Shown: positions 40,697 through 49,560 of the stretch, in pieces
How the letters are laid out: every line of letters starts with the position of its first letter
Position numbering within the stretch: position 1 is the first letter of the stretch
DNA from: Elusimicrobiota bacterium
GTDB lineage: Bacteria > Elusimicrobiota > Elusimicrobia > UBA1565
Reading direction: 5' to 3'
Length of the DNA stretch: 64,000 nt
Assembly (NCBI GenBank): GCA_003450735.1
Contig: DMEZ01000072.1
Span: forward strand, 22,075 to 86,074
Notes under the pieces: generated by a model
What the model was told of the DNA's origin: nothing
The model's input: only the letters and a program-made list of their open reading frames with translations
Database searches by the model: none
Translations under genes and position numbers: made by a program

Positions 40697-42305
40697 GCCC
40701 GCACGCCATCTCCTTCGCGCTCCCGGTCTCCGACGCGTAGCCCCTGAACCGCTCCCGGGTGAAGAACGCCGAGACCGGCGACCAGCCCCCCGCCGTCTTG
40801 GATCCGCCCGTCTTCCTCGGCTCCGGCGAGAGCGCCCGGCGGAAGACCGTGTAGGTCTCGTCCTCGTGCGCGGTCTTCCACGCCGGCGAGGCCTTCAAGG
40901 CGTCGTAGAGCTTCCCCTGGCGCCCGATGAGGACCCAGTCGGCGGCCTTCACCGCCGGGCTCTCGAGGTCCCCCTTCGCGCCCGCCTCCAGCTGGCTGCG
41001 GAACACGTCCATCGGATACGCGCACTCCAGGCGGCCGTCGTTCGAGACCCGGAACCGCGGATAGAGCCGCCAGTAGATGAACTCGCCCGTGTTGAAGGGC
41101 GTCAGCACGTTCCCGCAGCCGCCCGACTCCTCCAGGAACTCGACCGCCTCGACCGGATAGACCCCCGCCCCCTGGCGGTAGCCCTTCGGGAAGCCGTTGT
41201 CCCGGACCGTCACCTGCCAGGGCTGGAACCGCGGGCGCATGTCCACCCAGTTCCCCACCGTCCACACGAGGGCCCCGGCGAAGCCCAGCACCGCCAAGGT
41301 CCACCCGTCCTCGTCTTCCTCCAGGCGCCCCGGCAGGGCCCAGGCCAGGAGGGGCGGGACGCAGCAGGCCGCGCTCAGCACGCCCAGCGGGGTGAGCTTC
41401 ACCGCCCGGAACGACTGCCAGAACGCGGCGACCAGCGCCAGGATGAGCGGCCAGGGGAGCTCTCTCCACGAGAGCCGCTCCCGGCGAGCGCGGTCGAAGG
41501 CGAGGAGGATGGCGGCGGCGGCCGCCAGGATGCAGAGCTTCACGCTCCAATCCTCCGAGCCCCACAGGACGACGTGGTGCCACTCGGTGATCTCCGGGCG
41601 CGGCAAGGTCAGGGCGTAGGCCAGGTAGCGCCAGTACTCGAAGCCGTAGGGGTTGAGCGCCGTCCCCGCGGCCCACGCCCCGGCGGCCAGGAGATACGGC
41701 AGCCAGGCCTTCCCCCGAAGGGCCTCCCCCAGCGCGTAGCACAGCACCATCCCCAGCCCCGCCACGAAGCCGCCGTGCAGGTTCGCCCAGACGACGCCGA
41801 CGGGTAAGACGAGCCAGAGCGCCCGATGACGTCCCTCCTGCCGCGTCCACTCGAGGAACGCCAGCAGGCCCGGCAGGAGGCAGAAGGTGAACAGCTGGGG
41901 CCGGCCCGTCGAGACGAGCCCGTTGAAGAGGTGCGGCAGACCCAGGAGGAGGATCCCCGCCGGCCAGAGCGGGGAGAGGCGCTTCAAACGCGCCGACCAG
42001 ACCACGCCCGCGGCCAGCAGGGCGACCATCAGCGCCTTGAGCAGGCTGAGGCCCAGGTCGCCCAGCTGCAGCGAACCGTAGAAGACGACTCCCGCGAGCC
42101 ACTCGTGGTCGATCCAACGCTCCCCCCAGGCTGTGTAGCTGAAGCGGTCGACATACGGGAAGCGGCCGGTCGAGAGCCAGACGGCGGGGATGGAGAGCTT
42201 GCCCCAGAGGTCGTCGCAGGCGTAGTTGTCGCGCCCCAAGGGGCCCAGCAGAGCGAGCCAGGCGCTGGCCCCGACGAGCCAAACGGCTAGCTTGGAACGG
42301 CTCAT
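40683..42305 (-). CDS. Polytopic membrane protein, unknown (glycosyltransferase-39-like layout)
   Basis: 540 residues from ATG 42305. About 11-12 membrane helices fill residues 5-370, followed by a soluble C-terminal domain of about 165 residues. The first loop (DRFSYTAWGERWIDHEWL) has the Tyr/Trp-Asp-His-Glu-Trp motif seen in bacterial membrane proteins of the PMT/glycosyltransferase-C group, where a loop acid activates a lipid-linked sugar. That resemblance is limited. The C-terminal part (NVLTPFNTGEFIYWRLYP) resembles soluble tails in the same uncharacterised family. Last gene of the pilT operon; the ATG overlaps the helicase stop (ATGA). Confidence 0.6.
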   Translation of the reverse strand: MSRSKLAVWLVGASAWLALLGPLGRDNYACDDLWGKLSIPAVWLSTGRFPYVDRFSYTAWGERWIDHEWLAGVVFYGSLQLGDLGLSLLKALMVALLAAGVVWSARLKRLSPLWPAGILLLGLPHLFNGLVSTGRPQLFTFCLLPGLLAFLEWTRQEGRHRALWLVLPVGVVWANLHGGFVAGLGMVLCYALGEALRGKAWLPYLLAAGAWAAGTALNPYGFEYWRYLAYALTLPRPEITEWHHVVLWGSEDWSVKLCILAAAAAILLAFDRARRERLSWRELPWPLILALVAAFWQSFRAVKLTPLGVLSAACCVPPLLAWALPGRLEEDEDGWTLAVLGFAGALVWTVGNWVDMRPRFQPWQVTVRDNGFPKGYRQGAGVYPVEAVEFLEESGGCGNVLTPFNTGEFIYWRLYPRFRVSNDGRLECAYPMDVFRSQLEAGAKGDLESPAVKAADWVLIGRQGKLYDALKASPAWKTAHEDETYTVFRRALSPEPRKTGGSKTAGGWSPVSAFFTRERFRGYASETGSAKEMACGPSGS

Positions 42306-44341
42306 CGGATCCTCTTCATAGGCGTCTTGCTCAGCCGCGGGATGAGTGTCCTCGTCCGGCCGTCCTGGAAGCGGATCTCGTTGACCCATTCGCTGACGCG
42401 GTCGATGACCTGGATGCTCTTCCGGACCACCACGCCCGGCCCGAAGTCCTGGTGCTCCACCTGGTCGCCCGGCTCGAAGACGATCGTCCCCAGGCCCTCC
42501 GCCTCCGGGGCCGCGGCCGGCGCGAGGGCCGGCAAGGCGCTCCCATCGGCCGGGTGAGCCCTCCCCAGGAGCTTCAGGAAGATGCCGAGGCCTTCCGCCT
42601 GGGGCGAGTCGGCGTCAGCCTGCTCGGCCGCCCGGGAGAGGGCCTTGCGCGAGCCGAGGAGCACCACCTTGGTGCGGGCCCGGCTGATGGCCACGTTCAG
42701 CCGGTTGGGCTCGAAGAGGAAGGCCGCCAGGCGGGCCAGGTAGGAGGGCAGGGAGCTGGTCAGGGAGATGACGACGAGCTCGCGCTCCTGGCCCTGGAAG
42801 CGCTCGACGGTGGAGCAGAGGATGCGCGGATCCTCGAGCAGGAAGCGGATGCGGTTGCACTGCGCCCGGTAGGGCGCGATCACCCCGACCTCCTCGGCGC
42901 GCAGGCCGCAGCGCACGGCCTCGCGCGCGAGGGCCGCGGCCCAGTGCGCCTCCTTCTCGGAGCTGGAGCGGCAGTCCTCGTGCGGCACGTCCAGGAACAG
43001 GAAGGAATGCTCCGGGCCTAGCAGCTCCTCGAACTCGGGCCGGGGCTTGCGGGGCAGGGCGAAGCGGCGCTCGGCGGCTTCCGGGGTGGAGCCCAGGCGG
43101 CCTCCGTAGAAGCAGTCGCTGATGACCGAGCAGAGCTCCTCGTTCAACCGGCGGCTCTCGGCAAGCAGGAAGGGCTCCTCGTAGGCCCGGCGCAGGTGGG
43201 CGATCACGGACTGCCGGGCCTTCGGTCGGTCCTCGTCGGGAGGCAGCTCCACGATGGGCGGCATCTGCGCGTCGTCTCCGATGAAGACGGCCTTCTTGCC
43301 GAGCAGGCGCGCCCCGAGGGCCAACGTCAGCGGCGCCTGGCCGGCTTCGTCGAAGAGCACCACGTCGAAGGGCGGCTTCCTCGAGGCCAAGTCCCCTCCG
43401 GGGAGGCGGGCGGCCGCGTAGGCGGCGGCGTACACCGTCGCGCCGACGATGAGGGGGCTCTTCTTGACCGCGAGGCGGCCGGTCGGCCGGACGCCCTCGG
43501 GCAGGCCTTCGTTGTGCCCCTTCGAGGCGCCGAGCTTGAAGAAGCCCTCCGCGAGCAGGTCGTCTGTGCCGCGCTCGGAGCGCATCTTGCGGCCCACGAA
43601 GTAGGTCTCGGCGAGGGCGTTGTGGATGGCCTGGTGCGAGACCGCGGTGATGAGCACGCGGGCGTGCTCGTCCAAGGCGTAGTGCAGGGCGATGCGGGCC
43701 AGCAGGTGCGTCTTCCCCGTCCCGGGCGGCCCCTGCACGGCGAACCAGTCCCGGGCGGCCAGGGAGCGCATGAAGCCCTCGAGCATGCTGTCCTCGAGTC
43801 CGCGCGCGAAGGGCGACTCGTGGTCCGGCGGGAGGGGGTCTCGCACCGGCTCGCCGCCCGAGAGCCAGCCGGCCAGACCGACCTTCTCCGCGCAGCGCAG
43901 GAGCTCCACCTGGGCCTCGTAGAGGTCGAAGAGGTCCTCGTCTAAAACCCAGGTCTCCTCGGTGTCGAGGGAGGCCGGGTCCTCGACTTGGCCGGAGAGG
44001 CGGAACTCGTAGCGCTGCCCGTCGAAGCGGTCGCTGACGAGCTCGAGGAGGGCCGCCGCCTTGCGCGGGTCGCCCCGGCTCAAACGCAGGCGCGCCCCGG
44101 GGCGCAGGCGCGAGTCGTTGCGCGGGCCGTGGAAGAGCAGGAGGACGCCGGCGCGGTCCTCGACGGCCCCGGCGAAGCGCAGGTCCTGCAGGGCCAGCCC
44201 CGCGGCCACCCGCTCCTCGAGGGGCCGGTCGTAGACGGCCTCGCGGCTCTCCCGGCGCATCTGGTGCTCCTGCTCGACGACCGAGAGCAGGGAGCCGACC
44301 TCGGAGGTCTCGGGCTGCCAGGTTACTTCGTCTTCGTCCAT
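42302..44341 (-). CDS. SF1 (UPF1/DNA2-like) helicase with CarD/Tudor-like C-terminus
   Basis: 679 residues. Walker A GPPGTGKTH is near 225. Further motifs are TAVSHQAIHNAL, FDVVLFDEAGQAPL (Walker B), IGDDAQMPPIVE, VGVIAPYRAQCNRI, STVERFQGQERELVVISL and LNVAISRARTKVVLLGS, in SF1B order. Residues about 610-640 (FEPGDQVEHQDFGPGVV) resemble a UvrD/CarD-type Tudor domain. The N-terminal 200 residues are not recognised. An RNA or DNA helicase role is expected. The ATG overlaps the stop of the zinc-ribbon gene by one base. Confidence 0.85.
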   Translation of the reverse strand: MDEDEVTWQPETSEVGSLLSVVEQEHQMRRESREAVYDRPLEERVAAGLALQDLRFAGAVEDRAGVLLLFHGPRNDSRLRPGARLRLSRGDPRKAAALLELVSDRFDGQRYEFRLSGQVEDPASLDTEETWVLDEDLFDLYEAQVELLRCAEKVGLAGWLSGGEPVRDPLPPDHESPFARGLEDSMLEGFMRSLAARDWFAVQGPPGTGKTHLLARIALHYALDEHARVLITAVSHQAIHNALAETYFVGRKMRSERGTDDLLAEGFFKLGASKGHNEGLPEGVRPTGRLAVKKSPLIVGATVYAAAYAAARLPGGDLASRKPPFDVVLFDEAGQAPLTLALGARLLGKKAVFIGDDAQMPPIVELPPDEDRPKARQSVIAHLRRAYEEPFLLAESRRLNEELCSVISDCFYGGRLGSTPEAAERRFALPRKPRPEFEELLGPEHSFLFLDVPHEDCRSSSEKEAHWAAALAREAVRCGLRAEEVGVIAPYRAQCNRIRFLLEDPRILCSTVERFQGQERELVVISLTSSLPSYLARLAAFLFEPNRLNVAISRARTKVVLLGSRKALSRAAEQADADSPQAEGLGIFLKLLGRAHPADGSALPALAPAAAPEAEGLGTIVFEPGDQVEHQDFGPGVVVRKSIQVIDRVSEWVNEIRFQDGRTRTLIPRLSKTPMKRIR

Positions 44342-44895
44342 CACTCCACCGGATAGCCGCGCAGGCGCAAAAAGCCGGCCACCTTGTCCTTGGGGGCCAT
44401 CCCCGACACCTTCAGGGTCTCCCCGGTCGTCTTCATGGACAGCGCGCTCAGGAAGTCGAACGAGATCCCCGTGATGTCCTGTTTGGGGATCTTGAAGAAA
44501 TACTCGCAGGAGACGATCTCCGGCGCGTCGTCCAAGGCCTTTTGGAAGAAGTCCGCGATGGTCGAAGTCTTCTGCTTGACCGCCTGCCCCGGCGGTCCGT
44601 CCTCGCCGGCCATGGACTCGATGCCGGCCACGACCAAGGCTCCGACCAGCCCGCCCTGTCCCCCCGCCGCGCGCATGGCCGCCTTCTCGCGGTCGAAGAA
44701 CTGCTTGAGGAAGAAATAGAACCCGTCCTCGCGCACCATCACCGGCCCGAGGGCCGTCCACTTGCCGATGTTCGTGGTGGTCTCGTTGAAGGCCAGCACC
44801 GGCCCGGAGGAGGGCTTGGCCACGAGGTTCTCGTAGCAGAGCGTGCAGAACTTCGCGTCGTCGGGGTTGGGCGTCTTGCACTTGGGGCAGTCCAT
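44341..44895 (-). CDS. Zinc-ribbon protein, unknown
   Basis: 184 residues. It starts with a zinc ribbon, MDCPKCKTPNPDDAKFCTLC (Cys3, Cys6, Cys17, Cys20), followed by an unrecognised alpha/beta domain with one hydrophobic segment (GLVGALVVAGIESMA) and a conserved-looking KALDDAPEIVSCEY. It could bind nucleic acid or a protein partner. Between it and the kinase gene is the only sizeable gap in this part of the operon (57 bases), which contains an SD-masking hairpin, so its translation may be separately controlled. Confidence 0.7.
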   Translation of the reverse strand: MDCPKCKTPNPDDAKFCTLCYENLVAKPSSGPVLAFNETTTNIGKWTALGPVMVREDGFYFFLKQFFDREKAAMRAAGGQGGLVGALVVAGIESMAGEDGPPGQAVKQKTSTIADFFQKALDDAPEIVSCEYFFKIPKQDITGISFDFLSALSMKTTGETLKVSGMAPKDKVAGFLRLRGYPVE

Positions 44896-44904
44896 GACTC
44901 AGAG

Positions 44905-44923
44905 CCTCCGCTCGGTACGGAGG
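44905..44923 (-). promoter_or_regulatory. Hairpin that would mask the ribosome binding site of the zinc-ribbon gene
   Basis: Read on the minus strand the leader is CCTCCG-TACCGAG-CGGAGG, a 6-bp perfect stem with a 7-base loop. The second arm contains GGAGG, the Shine-Dalgarno of the gene that starts 9 bases later. The first arm is an exact anti-SD. A TATACC element overlaps the 5' side. Confidence 0.45.
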
Positions 44924-44952
44924 TATACTTTACCATGTCGGAGCTGCTTCCT

Positions 44953-46764
44953 TCAGGCCGCGGAGGCGACCGGCAGGGTGAAGCGGAAGGCCGCGCCCTT
45001 CCCCGGCTCGCTCTCCACCCAGAGCTCGCCCTTGTGCAGGCTCACCAGGTCCTTCACGATCGACAGGCCCAGCCCGACCCCTTCGCGGCGCTGCCCGTGG
45101 GGCACGACCTGGACGAACTTCTGGAAGATGCGCTCCTGGTCCTCCTTGGCGATGCCCGCACCGGTGTCCTGGACGCAGAACACGACGAAGCCGGGGCGCT
45201 CTGCCCCGCCGGGCGAGGCCGAAACGGTGATGCTCCCCCCCGCGGAGGTGGACTTGATGGCGTTGGCGACGAGGTTGGTCAGGATCTGCACGGCCCTCTT
45301 CGGGTCGGCCAGGACCTTCCTGGAGGCCTCGTCCAAGGCCTGCACCGAGTAATCCAGCCGCAGACCCCTCGTCGAGGCCCACGGGCGCAGCCCCTCCACC
45401 GCCTCCTGCACGAGCCCCGACACCTCGGTCGGGCCCGGCCTCATCGGCATCTGCCCGGCCTGCAGCTTCGAGAAGTCCAGCATCTCGTCGATCAGCTTCC
45501 CGAGCTTGAGGCTGTTGCGCTTCGTGATGTCGAGGAAGCGCTTCTCGTCGGCCCCCAGCTTGGAGGAGGCCAGCCGCTCCACGAGCTCCAGGGCGGAGCA
45601 GATGGAGGCCAGCGGCGCCTTCAGCTCATGGGTCACCTGCGAGATGAAATCCTCCTGCAGCTTCGCCGCCTCCTTGTACTTCGCGGCGGAGGGCAGGACC
45701 CCGTAGGTGCCGACGACGCGGCCCTCCTCGTTGTGGAGGATGGCCATGGAACTGCGGAAGGCCTCGGTCACCTCGTCGATCCCCATCACGTCCACCTTCG
45801 CGTCCGCCGAGTCCGAGCCGCTGCCCAGGGAGAGGGAGATCATCTGCTCGCCCGAGTTGATGCTGTCCTGGATCGGCTTGCCCGCGAGGTCCGCCAGGCG
45901 CTTGCCCACGATCTTCTCGGCGGCGGGGTCCATCATCAGGACGCGGCCCTCCGAGTCCACGACCACCTTCCCCTCCCCGAGGGCGTCCAGGACCTGCTCG
46001 GTGCGCTGCCGCTCCGCCAGGATCCGCTGGGACTCCTCCTTCAGCAGGCGCGTCTGCTCGGCCACGCGCTGCTCCAGGGCCTGCTTGACGGTCTTCACCG
46101 CCTGCCCGTAGATGCGTGCCTGCTCCTGCGGGTCGGAGACGGCGCCCTCCACGAGGCCCTTGAGGAGCGAGCTGAAGGTCGCGGCCTCCGCGCGCTCGAC
46201 GGCCGGCGGCTTCTGCGAGCGGGGGCGCTGCGGGACGGGACTCTGGACCGTGCGCGCCTGGGGCTGGGGCTGAGCCTCCTCGGCCCGGCTGCGCGAGTAG
46301 CGCAAGCTCTCGACGCGGATGCGGACGACGCCCTTCTGCCTGAGGGCGTTGCCCACGTCGACGCCGCCCGAGCGGCTCAGCGGGGCCGCGGCGAGCTCGC
46401 AGAAGGATTCCAGCTCATAGGACTGCACGCCCGCCAGGATGTCGACGCTGTCGAACAGGCGGCCCTGGAACACCGCCGCCAGGTTCTCGCACAGGTGGGT
46501 CTCGCCCAGGGGCGCGCCGTTGACCAGCCAGCGCCCCTCGGTGAGGGCGAAGGAGGCCTGGCGCCATTGCGTCCGGGCGAACAACTCGGCCAGGCACTTG
46601 CGGCACTCCTGGAGCGCGATGGTGGGGACCGGGTGGCCGGGGTTGTAGAGGGCCCGCAGCTTGACGGCCTGCCCGAGGGACTGCAGGGCGGTCTTGGCCA
46701 GCGGCAGGGCCTCGCGCGAAGCCCCTCGCGACTCCTGCTCGATGGATCTCTCAAGCGGCGTCAT
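44953..46764 (-). CDS. PAS-domain sensor histidine kinase
   Basis: 603 residues with no membrane segment, so probably cytoplasmic. An N-terminal all-alpha region (about 20-130) is followed by a Pro/Gln-rich linker, a coiled coil (about 225-255) and a PAS domain (about 256-360). The HisKA helix has His379 in VTHELKAPLAS, and the HATPase domain has LVANAIKSTSAGG, DTGAGIAKED and GLGLSIVKDLVSLHKG. It should phosphorylate a receiver domain; two candidates are close, the REC-PilB fusion in the same operon and the OmpR-type regulator divergent from pilT. Start has a GGGGGG element and overlaps the TPR gene by 14 bases. Confidence 0.93.
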   Translation of the reverse strand: MTPLERSIEQESRGASREALPLAKTALQSLGQAVKLRALYNPGHPVPTIALQECRKCLAELFARTQWRQASFALTEGRWLVNGAPLGETHLCENLAAVFQGRLFDSVDILAGVQSYELESFCELAAAPLSRSGGVDVGNALRQKGVVRIRVESLRYSRSRAEEAQPQPQARTVQSPVPQRPRSQKPPAVERAEAATFSSLLKGLVEGAVSDPQEQARIYGQAVKTVKQALEQRVAEQTRLLKEESQRILAERQRTEQVLDALGEGKVVVDSEGRVLMMDPAAEKIVGKRLADLAGKPIQDSINSGEQMISLSLGSGSDSADAKVDVMGIDEVTEAFRSSMAILHNEEGRVVGTYGVLPSAAKYKEAAKLQEDFISQVTHELKAPLASICSALELVERLASSKLGADEKRFLDITKRNSLKLGKLIDEMLDFSKLQAGQMPMRPGPTEVSGLVQEAVEGLRPWASTRGLRLDYSVQALDEASRKVLADPKRAVQILTNLVANAIKSTSAGGSITVSASPGGAERPGFVVFCVQDTGAGIAKEDQERIFQKFVQVVPHGQRREGVGLGLSIVKDLVSLHKGELWVESEPGKGAAFRFTLPVASAA

Positions 46765-47518
46765 GGGAGTCCCCCCTCAGGAGCAGTTCCCCCGCCTTGA
46801 GCAGGGGGTCGTTCGGACGCGCCTTGAGGGCCCGAGCCAGCAGCTCTCGCGCAGCCCTCCGATGACCCTGGCGGTAGACGACCATGGCCAGATCGTAGTG
46901 GACGAGGGAGTTGCGGGGATTGATCTTCAGCGCGCAGACCATCTCCGTGAGCGCTTCGGCCAGGCGGTCGGCCTCGCAGTAGGCCACGCCCAGGTCGATA
47001 TGGGCGGAGCAGAGCTCGGGGTCGAGCTCGAGGGTCCTGCGGATGCTCGCGTCGTCCGGGTCGTAGCCGAACGCCCGCCATTTCTCGCACCAGTTCTCCG
47101 CATCGTTGGGGTCGAGGTCGAGGGCGGCCAGGGCCTCGTCCTTCCTGCGCTCGGGATCGCCGGCAGCCCCCCGCCGCAGCGCGACGGCCATCGCCCGGTG
47201 GGCCTGCGCGCTCTTGGGCGCGCGGGCAAGGGCCTTGCCCGCGCTGTCCAGGGCCAGGGCGTAGAAGCTCTCGTGCTCCTCGCCGTTGAGCTCGCGGCGG
47301 AAGCCCCAGTAGGAATAGGTCTCGGCCAGGGCCGCGTAGGCCGCCGCGCTGGACGGGTCGGCCTGGACGGCCTGGATGAGCTCCACGGTCGCGGCTTCGT
47401 AGCCTTCGATGTCGAAGGAGCGCATGAGCCTCCTGCCCCGGACGAAGCACTCATGCGCCCTGCCCGGGTCGGTGGCCGGGGCTGCGACGGTCGGCATCCT
47501 TTCAAGCAGTGTGTTCAT
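46751..47518 (-). CDS. TPR-repeat protein
   Basis: 255 residues from ATG 47518, 2 bases past the REC-pilB stop. Several tetratricopeptide units are visible: AAYAALAETYSYWGF, ALDSAGKALARAPKSAQAHR, IDLGVAYCEADRLAEALTEM and VHYDLAMVVYRQGHRRAARE. No signal peptide, so it is likely a cytoplasmic scaffold. Lying between a PilB fusion and a histidine kinase, it could physically connect pilus motor and signalling, as TPR proteins often do in pilus systems. That function is inferred from position. Confidence 0.8.
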   Translation of the reverse strand: MNTLLERMPTVAAPATDPGRAHECFVRGRRLMRSFDIEGYEAATVELIQAVQADPSSAAAYAALAETYSYWGFRRELNGEEHESFYALALDSAGKALARAPKSAQAHRAMAVALRRGAAGDPERRKDEALAALDLDPNDAENWCEKWRAFGYDPDDASIRRTLELDPELCSAHIDLGVAYCEADRLAEALTEMVCALKINPRNSLVHYDLAMVVYRQGHRRAARELLARALKARPNDPLLKAGELLLRGDSHDAA

Positions 47519-47520
47519 GA

Positions 47521-49560
47521 TCACTCCACGAGGATGATCTTCAGCGCCTCGGGCAGGGAGGTCTCCCCCCGTGCGACGAGGTCCATGGCGGCCTCGCGCA
47601 GGGTGACCATCCCTTCCCGCACGGCCTGCTCCGCGATGCGGTCCCCGCTGTTCTCGGTGAGGATGACCTGCCGCATCCCGGGGCTCTGGACGGGCATCAC
47701 TTCGAAGACGGGCTGGCGGCCGGCGTAGCCGGTCTGGTGGCATTTCCTGCACCCCGCGCTCCGGTAGACGCGCTGGAGGCGCGAGAGTTCCCCCTCGTTG
47801 AGCAGGCGCCGCTCCTCTTCCCCGATCGGCACTTCCGTCTTGCAGTCCGGGCAGAGGACCTTGACCAGCCGCTGCGCCACCACGAGCTTGACGCTCGCGG
47901 CCACGAGGTAGGGCGCCAGCCCCATGTGGGTCAGCCTCGCGATGGTGGCCGAGGCGCTGTTCGTATGGAGGGTCGAGAGCACCAGGTGCCCGGTGATGGA
48001 GGCCTTCACCGCGATCTCGGCCGTCTCCAGGTCGCGGATCTCGCCGACCAGCATGACGTCCGGGTCCTGGCGCAGGAACGAGCGCAGGATGGCCTCGAAG
48101 GTGAGCCCGATGCCCGGCTGCACGTGCGTCTGCGTGATGCCGGGCAAGCGGTACTCGATGGGGTCCTCGGCGGTCACGATGTTCACGTCGGGCTGGTTCA
48201 GCATGCCCAGCATCGTGTAGAGGGTGGTGGTCTTGCCGCTCCCCGTAGGTCCGGTGACCAGGATGAGGCCGTGCGGGGTGCGCAGGGCCTTCTCGATGAA
48301 CTGCGAGTTCTTGTCCGACAGTCCCAACTCGCCAAGGCCCTTCTTGATCTTGGTCCCTCCCAGGATGCGCAGGACGATCTTCTCGCCGTAAGCGCTGGGC
48401 AGGATGCTGACGCGGAACTCGATCTTCTTCCCGTTGATCGTCGCCCGGAACTGCCCGTCCTGGGGCAGGCGGCGCTCCGTGATGGAGAGCTCGGCCATGA
48501 TCTTCACCCGCGCGCTGACCCGCGCGCTCAGCGAGGCGGGCATGCCGGTCATGCGGCTCAGGGAGCCGTTCAGGCGCACGCGCACCACGAGCTCGCGTTC
48601 CTGCGGCTCGATGTGGATGTCGCTGGCCCCCATCTCGACGCCCCGCACCAGGATGCGGTTGAGCTGCTTGACCAGGGGGGAGTTCTCGTCCATCTCGTCG
48701 AGGCCGTGGGCTTCCTCCTGCTTCTTGTCTTCCTTATCCACGTCGACGAGCAGCTCCCCCTCCGGGCCGAGGTCCGCGCGCTCGAGGTCCTCGAGCTGGG
48801 GCATGTCCTCGAGCTTCACGGCGGGGCGCTCGGGCGCGGGAGCCGGGGCTTCCAGCAGCGGCTCCGGGACGGGGAGCGGGGCCTCCTCGACCGGCTCGGG
48901 CAGCGGCGGCAGAACGGAGAGCGGCGGCAGCGCGAGCTGGGGGACGGGCTCCGGGACGGCGGCCAGCTCCGGCTCGGGAGGAGGCGGGAGGGCCGGAGCC
49001 GGCGGGAGCTCCTCCGGCGCCGGGATGTCCCAGCGCTGCCGGATGGCCCGGTCCACCGCTTCCACGAGCTTCGCGTTGGAGATGGGCTTCTCCAGGAAGT
49101 CGTCGAGCGCGAGGCCCATCTCGCGCAGGTGCCGTCGATGGGGCGCCCCGGTGAACATGATGATGAGGGTCTTGCGGAGGTCGTCGTCGCCGCGAAGCTC
49201 CTGCAGGACCTCGTAGCCGTTGAGGCCGGGCATGTTGAAGTCCAGGAGGATCAGGTCGGGCCGCTCCCGGCGGGCCGTTTCCATGCCCTGGATGCCGTTC
49301 TCCGCGGTGAGCACCTCGTAGCCGCGCTCGTTGAGGAGGTACTGCACGACTTCCCGGTAGTCCTTCTTGTCGTCGATGACCAGCACGCGCGGCTTGCGCG
49401 TCAGCCGGGGCTGTCCGTTCCCGGGCGCGAGCGGCGTCTGCGGCGCCGCGGCACTCTCCGCCTGCGGCCAGTCGGCGGCCGGGCTCTCCACGCCCGCCCC
49501 CAGCAGAGCGTCCAGTTCACCCAGCAGGCTGAGCGTGCTCGCCGACCCTTTGCCGGTCAT
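47521..49560 (-). CDS. pilB: REC-PilB fusion: pilus assembly ATPase with receiver domain
   Basis: 679 residues. Residues 57-175 are a complete receiver domain: Asp63/Asp64, phospho-acceptor Asp107 (LILLDFNMPG), Thr137 and Lys158 (EKPIS). A Pro/Glu-rich linker (about 180-262) leads to a GspE/PilB ATPase: Walker A GPTGSGKT 437-444, Asp box TAEDPIEY, Walker B DVMLVGEIRD, His box STLHTNSA, and a zinc site Cys570, Cys573, Cys604, Cys607. The usual N-terminal MshEN/T2SSE_N domain is missing, apparently replaced by the receiver. Phosphorylation may therefore control pilus extension directly. Start and pilT stop overlap (ATGA). Confidence 0.9.
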   Translation of the reverse strand: MTGKGSASTLSLLGELDALLGAGVESPAADWPQAESAAAPQTPLAPGNGQPRLTRKPRVLVIDDKKDYREVVQYLLNERGYEVLTAENGIQGMETARRERPDLILLDFNMPGLNGYEVLQELRGDDDLRKTLIIMFTGAPHRRHLREMGLALDDFLEKPISNAKLVEAVDRAIRQRWDIPAPEELPPAPALPPPPEPELAAVPEPVPQLALPPLSVLPPLPEPVEEAPLPVPEPLLEAPAPAPERPAVKLEDMPQLEDLERADLGPEGELLVDVDKEDKKQEEAHGLDEMDENSPLVKQLNRILVRGVEMGASDIHIEPQERELVVRVRLNGSLSRMTGMPASLSARVSARVKIMAELSITERRLPQDGQFRATINGKKIEFRVSILPSAYGEKIVLRILGGTKIKKGLGELGLSDKNSQFIEKALRTPHGLILVTGPTGSGKTTTLYTMLGMLNQPDVNIVTAEDPIEYRLPGITQTHVQPGIGLTFEAILRSFLRQDPDVMLVGEIRDLETAEIAVKASITGHLVLSTLHTNSASATIARLTHMGLAPYLVAASVKLVVAQRLVKVLCPDCKTEVPIGEEERRLLNEGELSRLQRVYRSAGCRKCHQTGYAGRQPVFEVMPVQSPGMRQVILTENSGDRIAEQAVREGMVTLREAAMDLVARGETSLPEALKIILVE

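Noticed and set aside
40370..40700. Guanidine riboswitch for sugE
   Set aside because: The gene starts 12 bases after the glpK stop, so there is no room for an aptamer.
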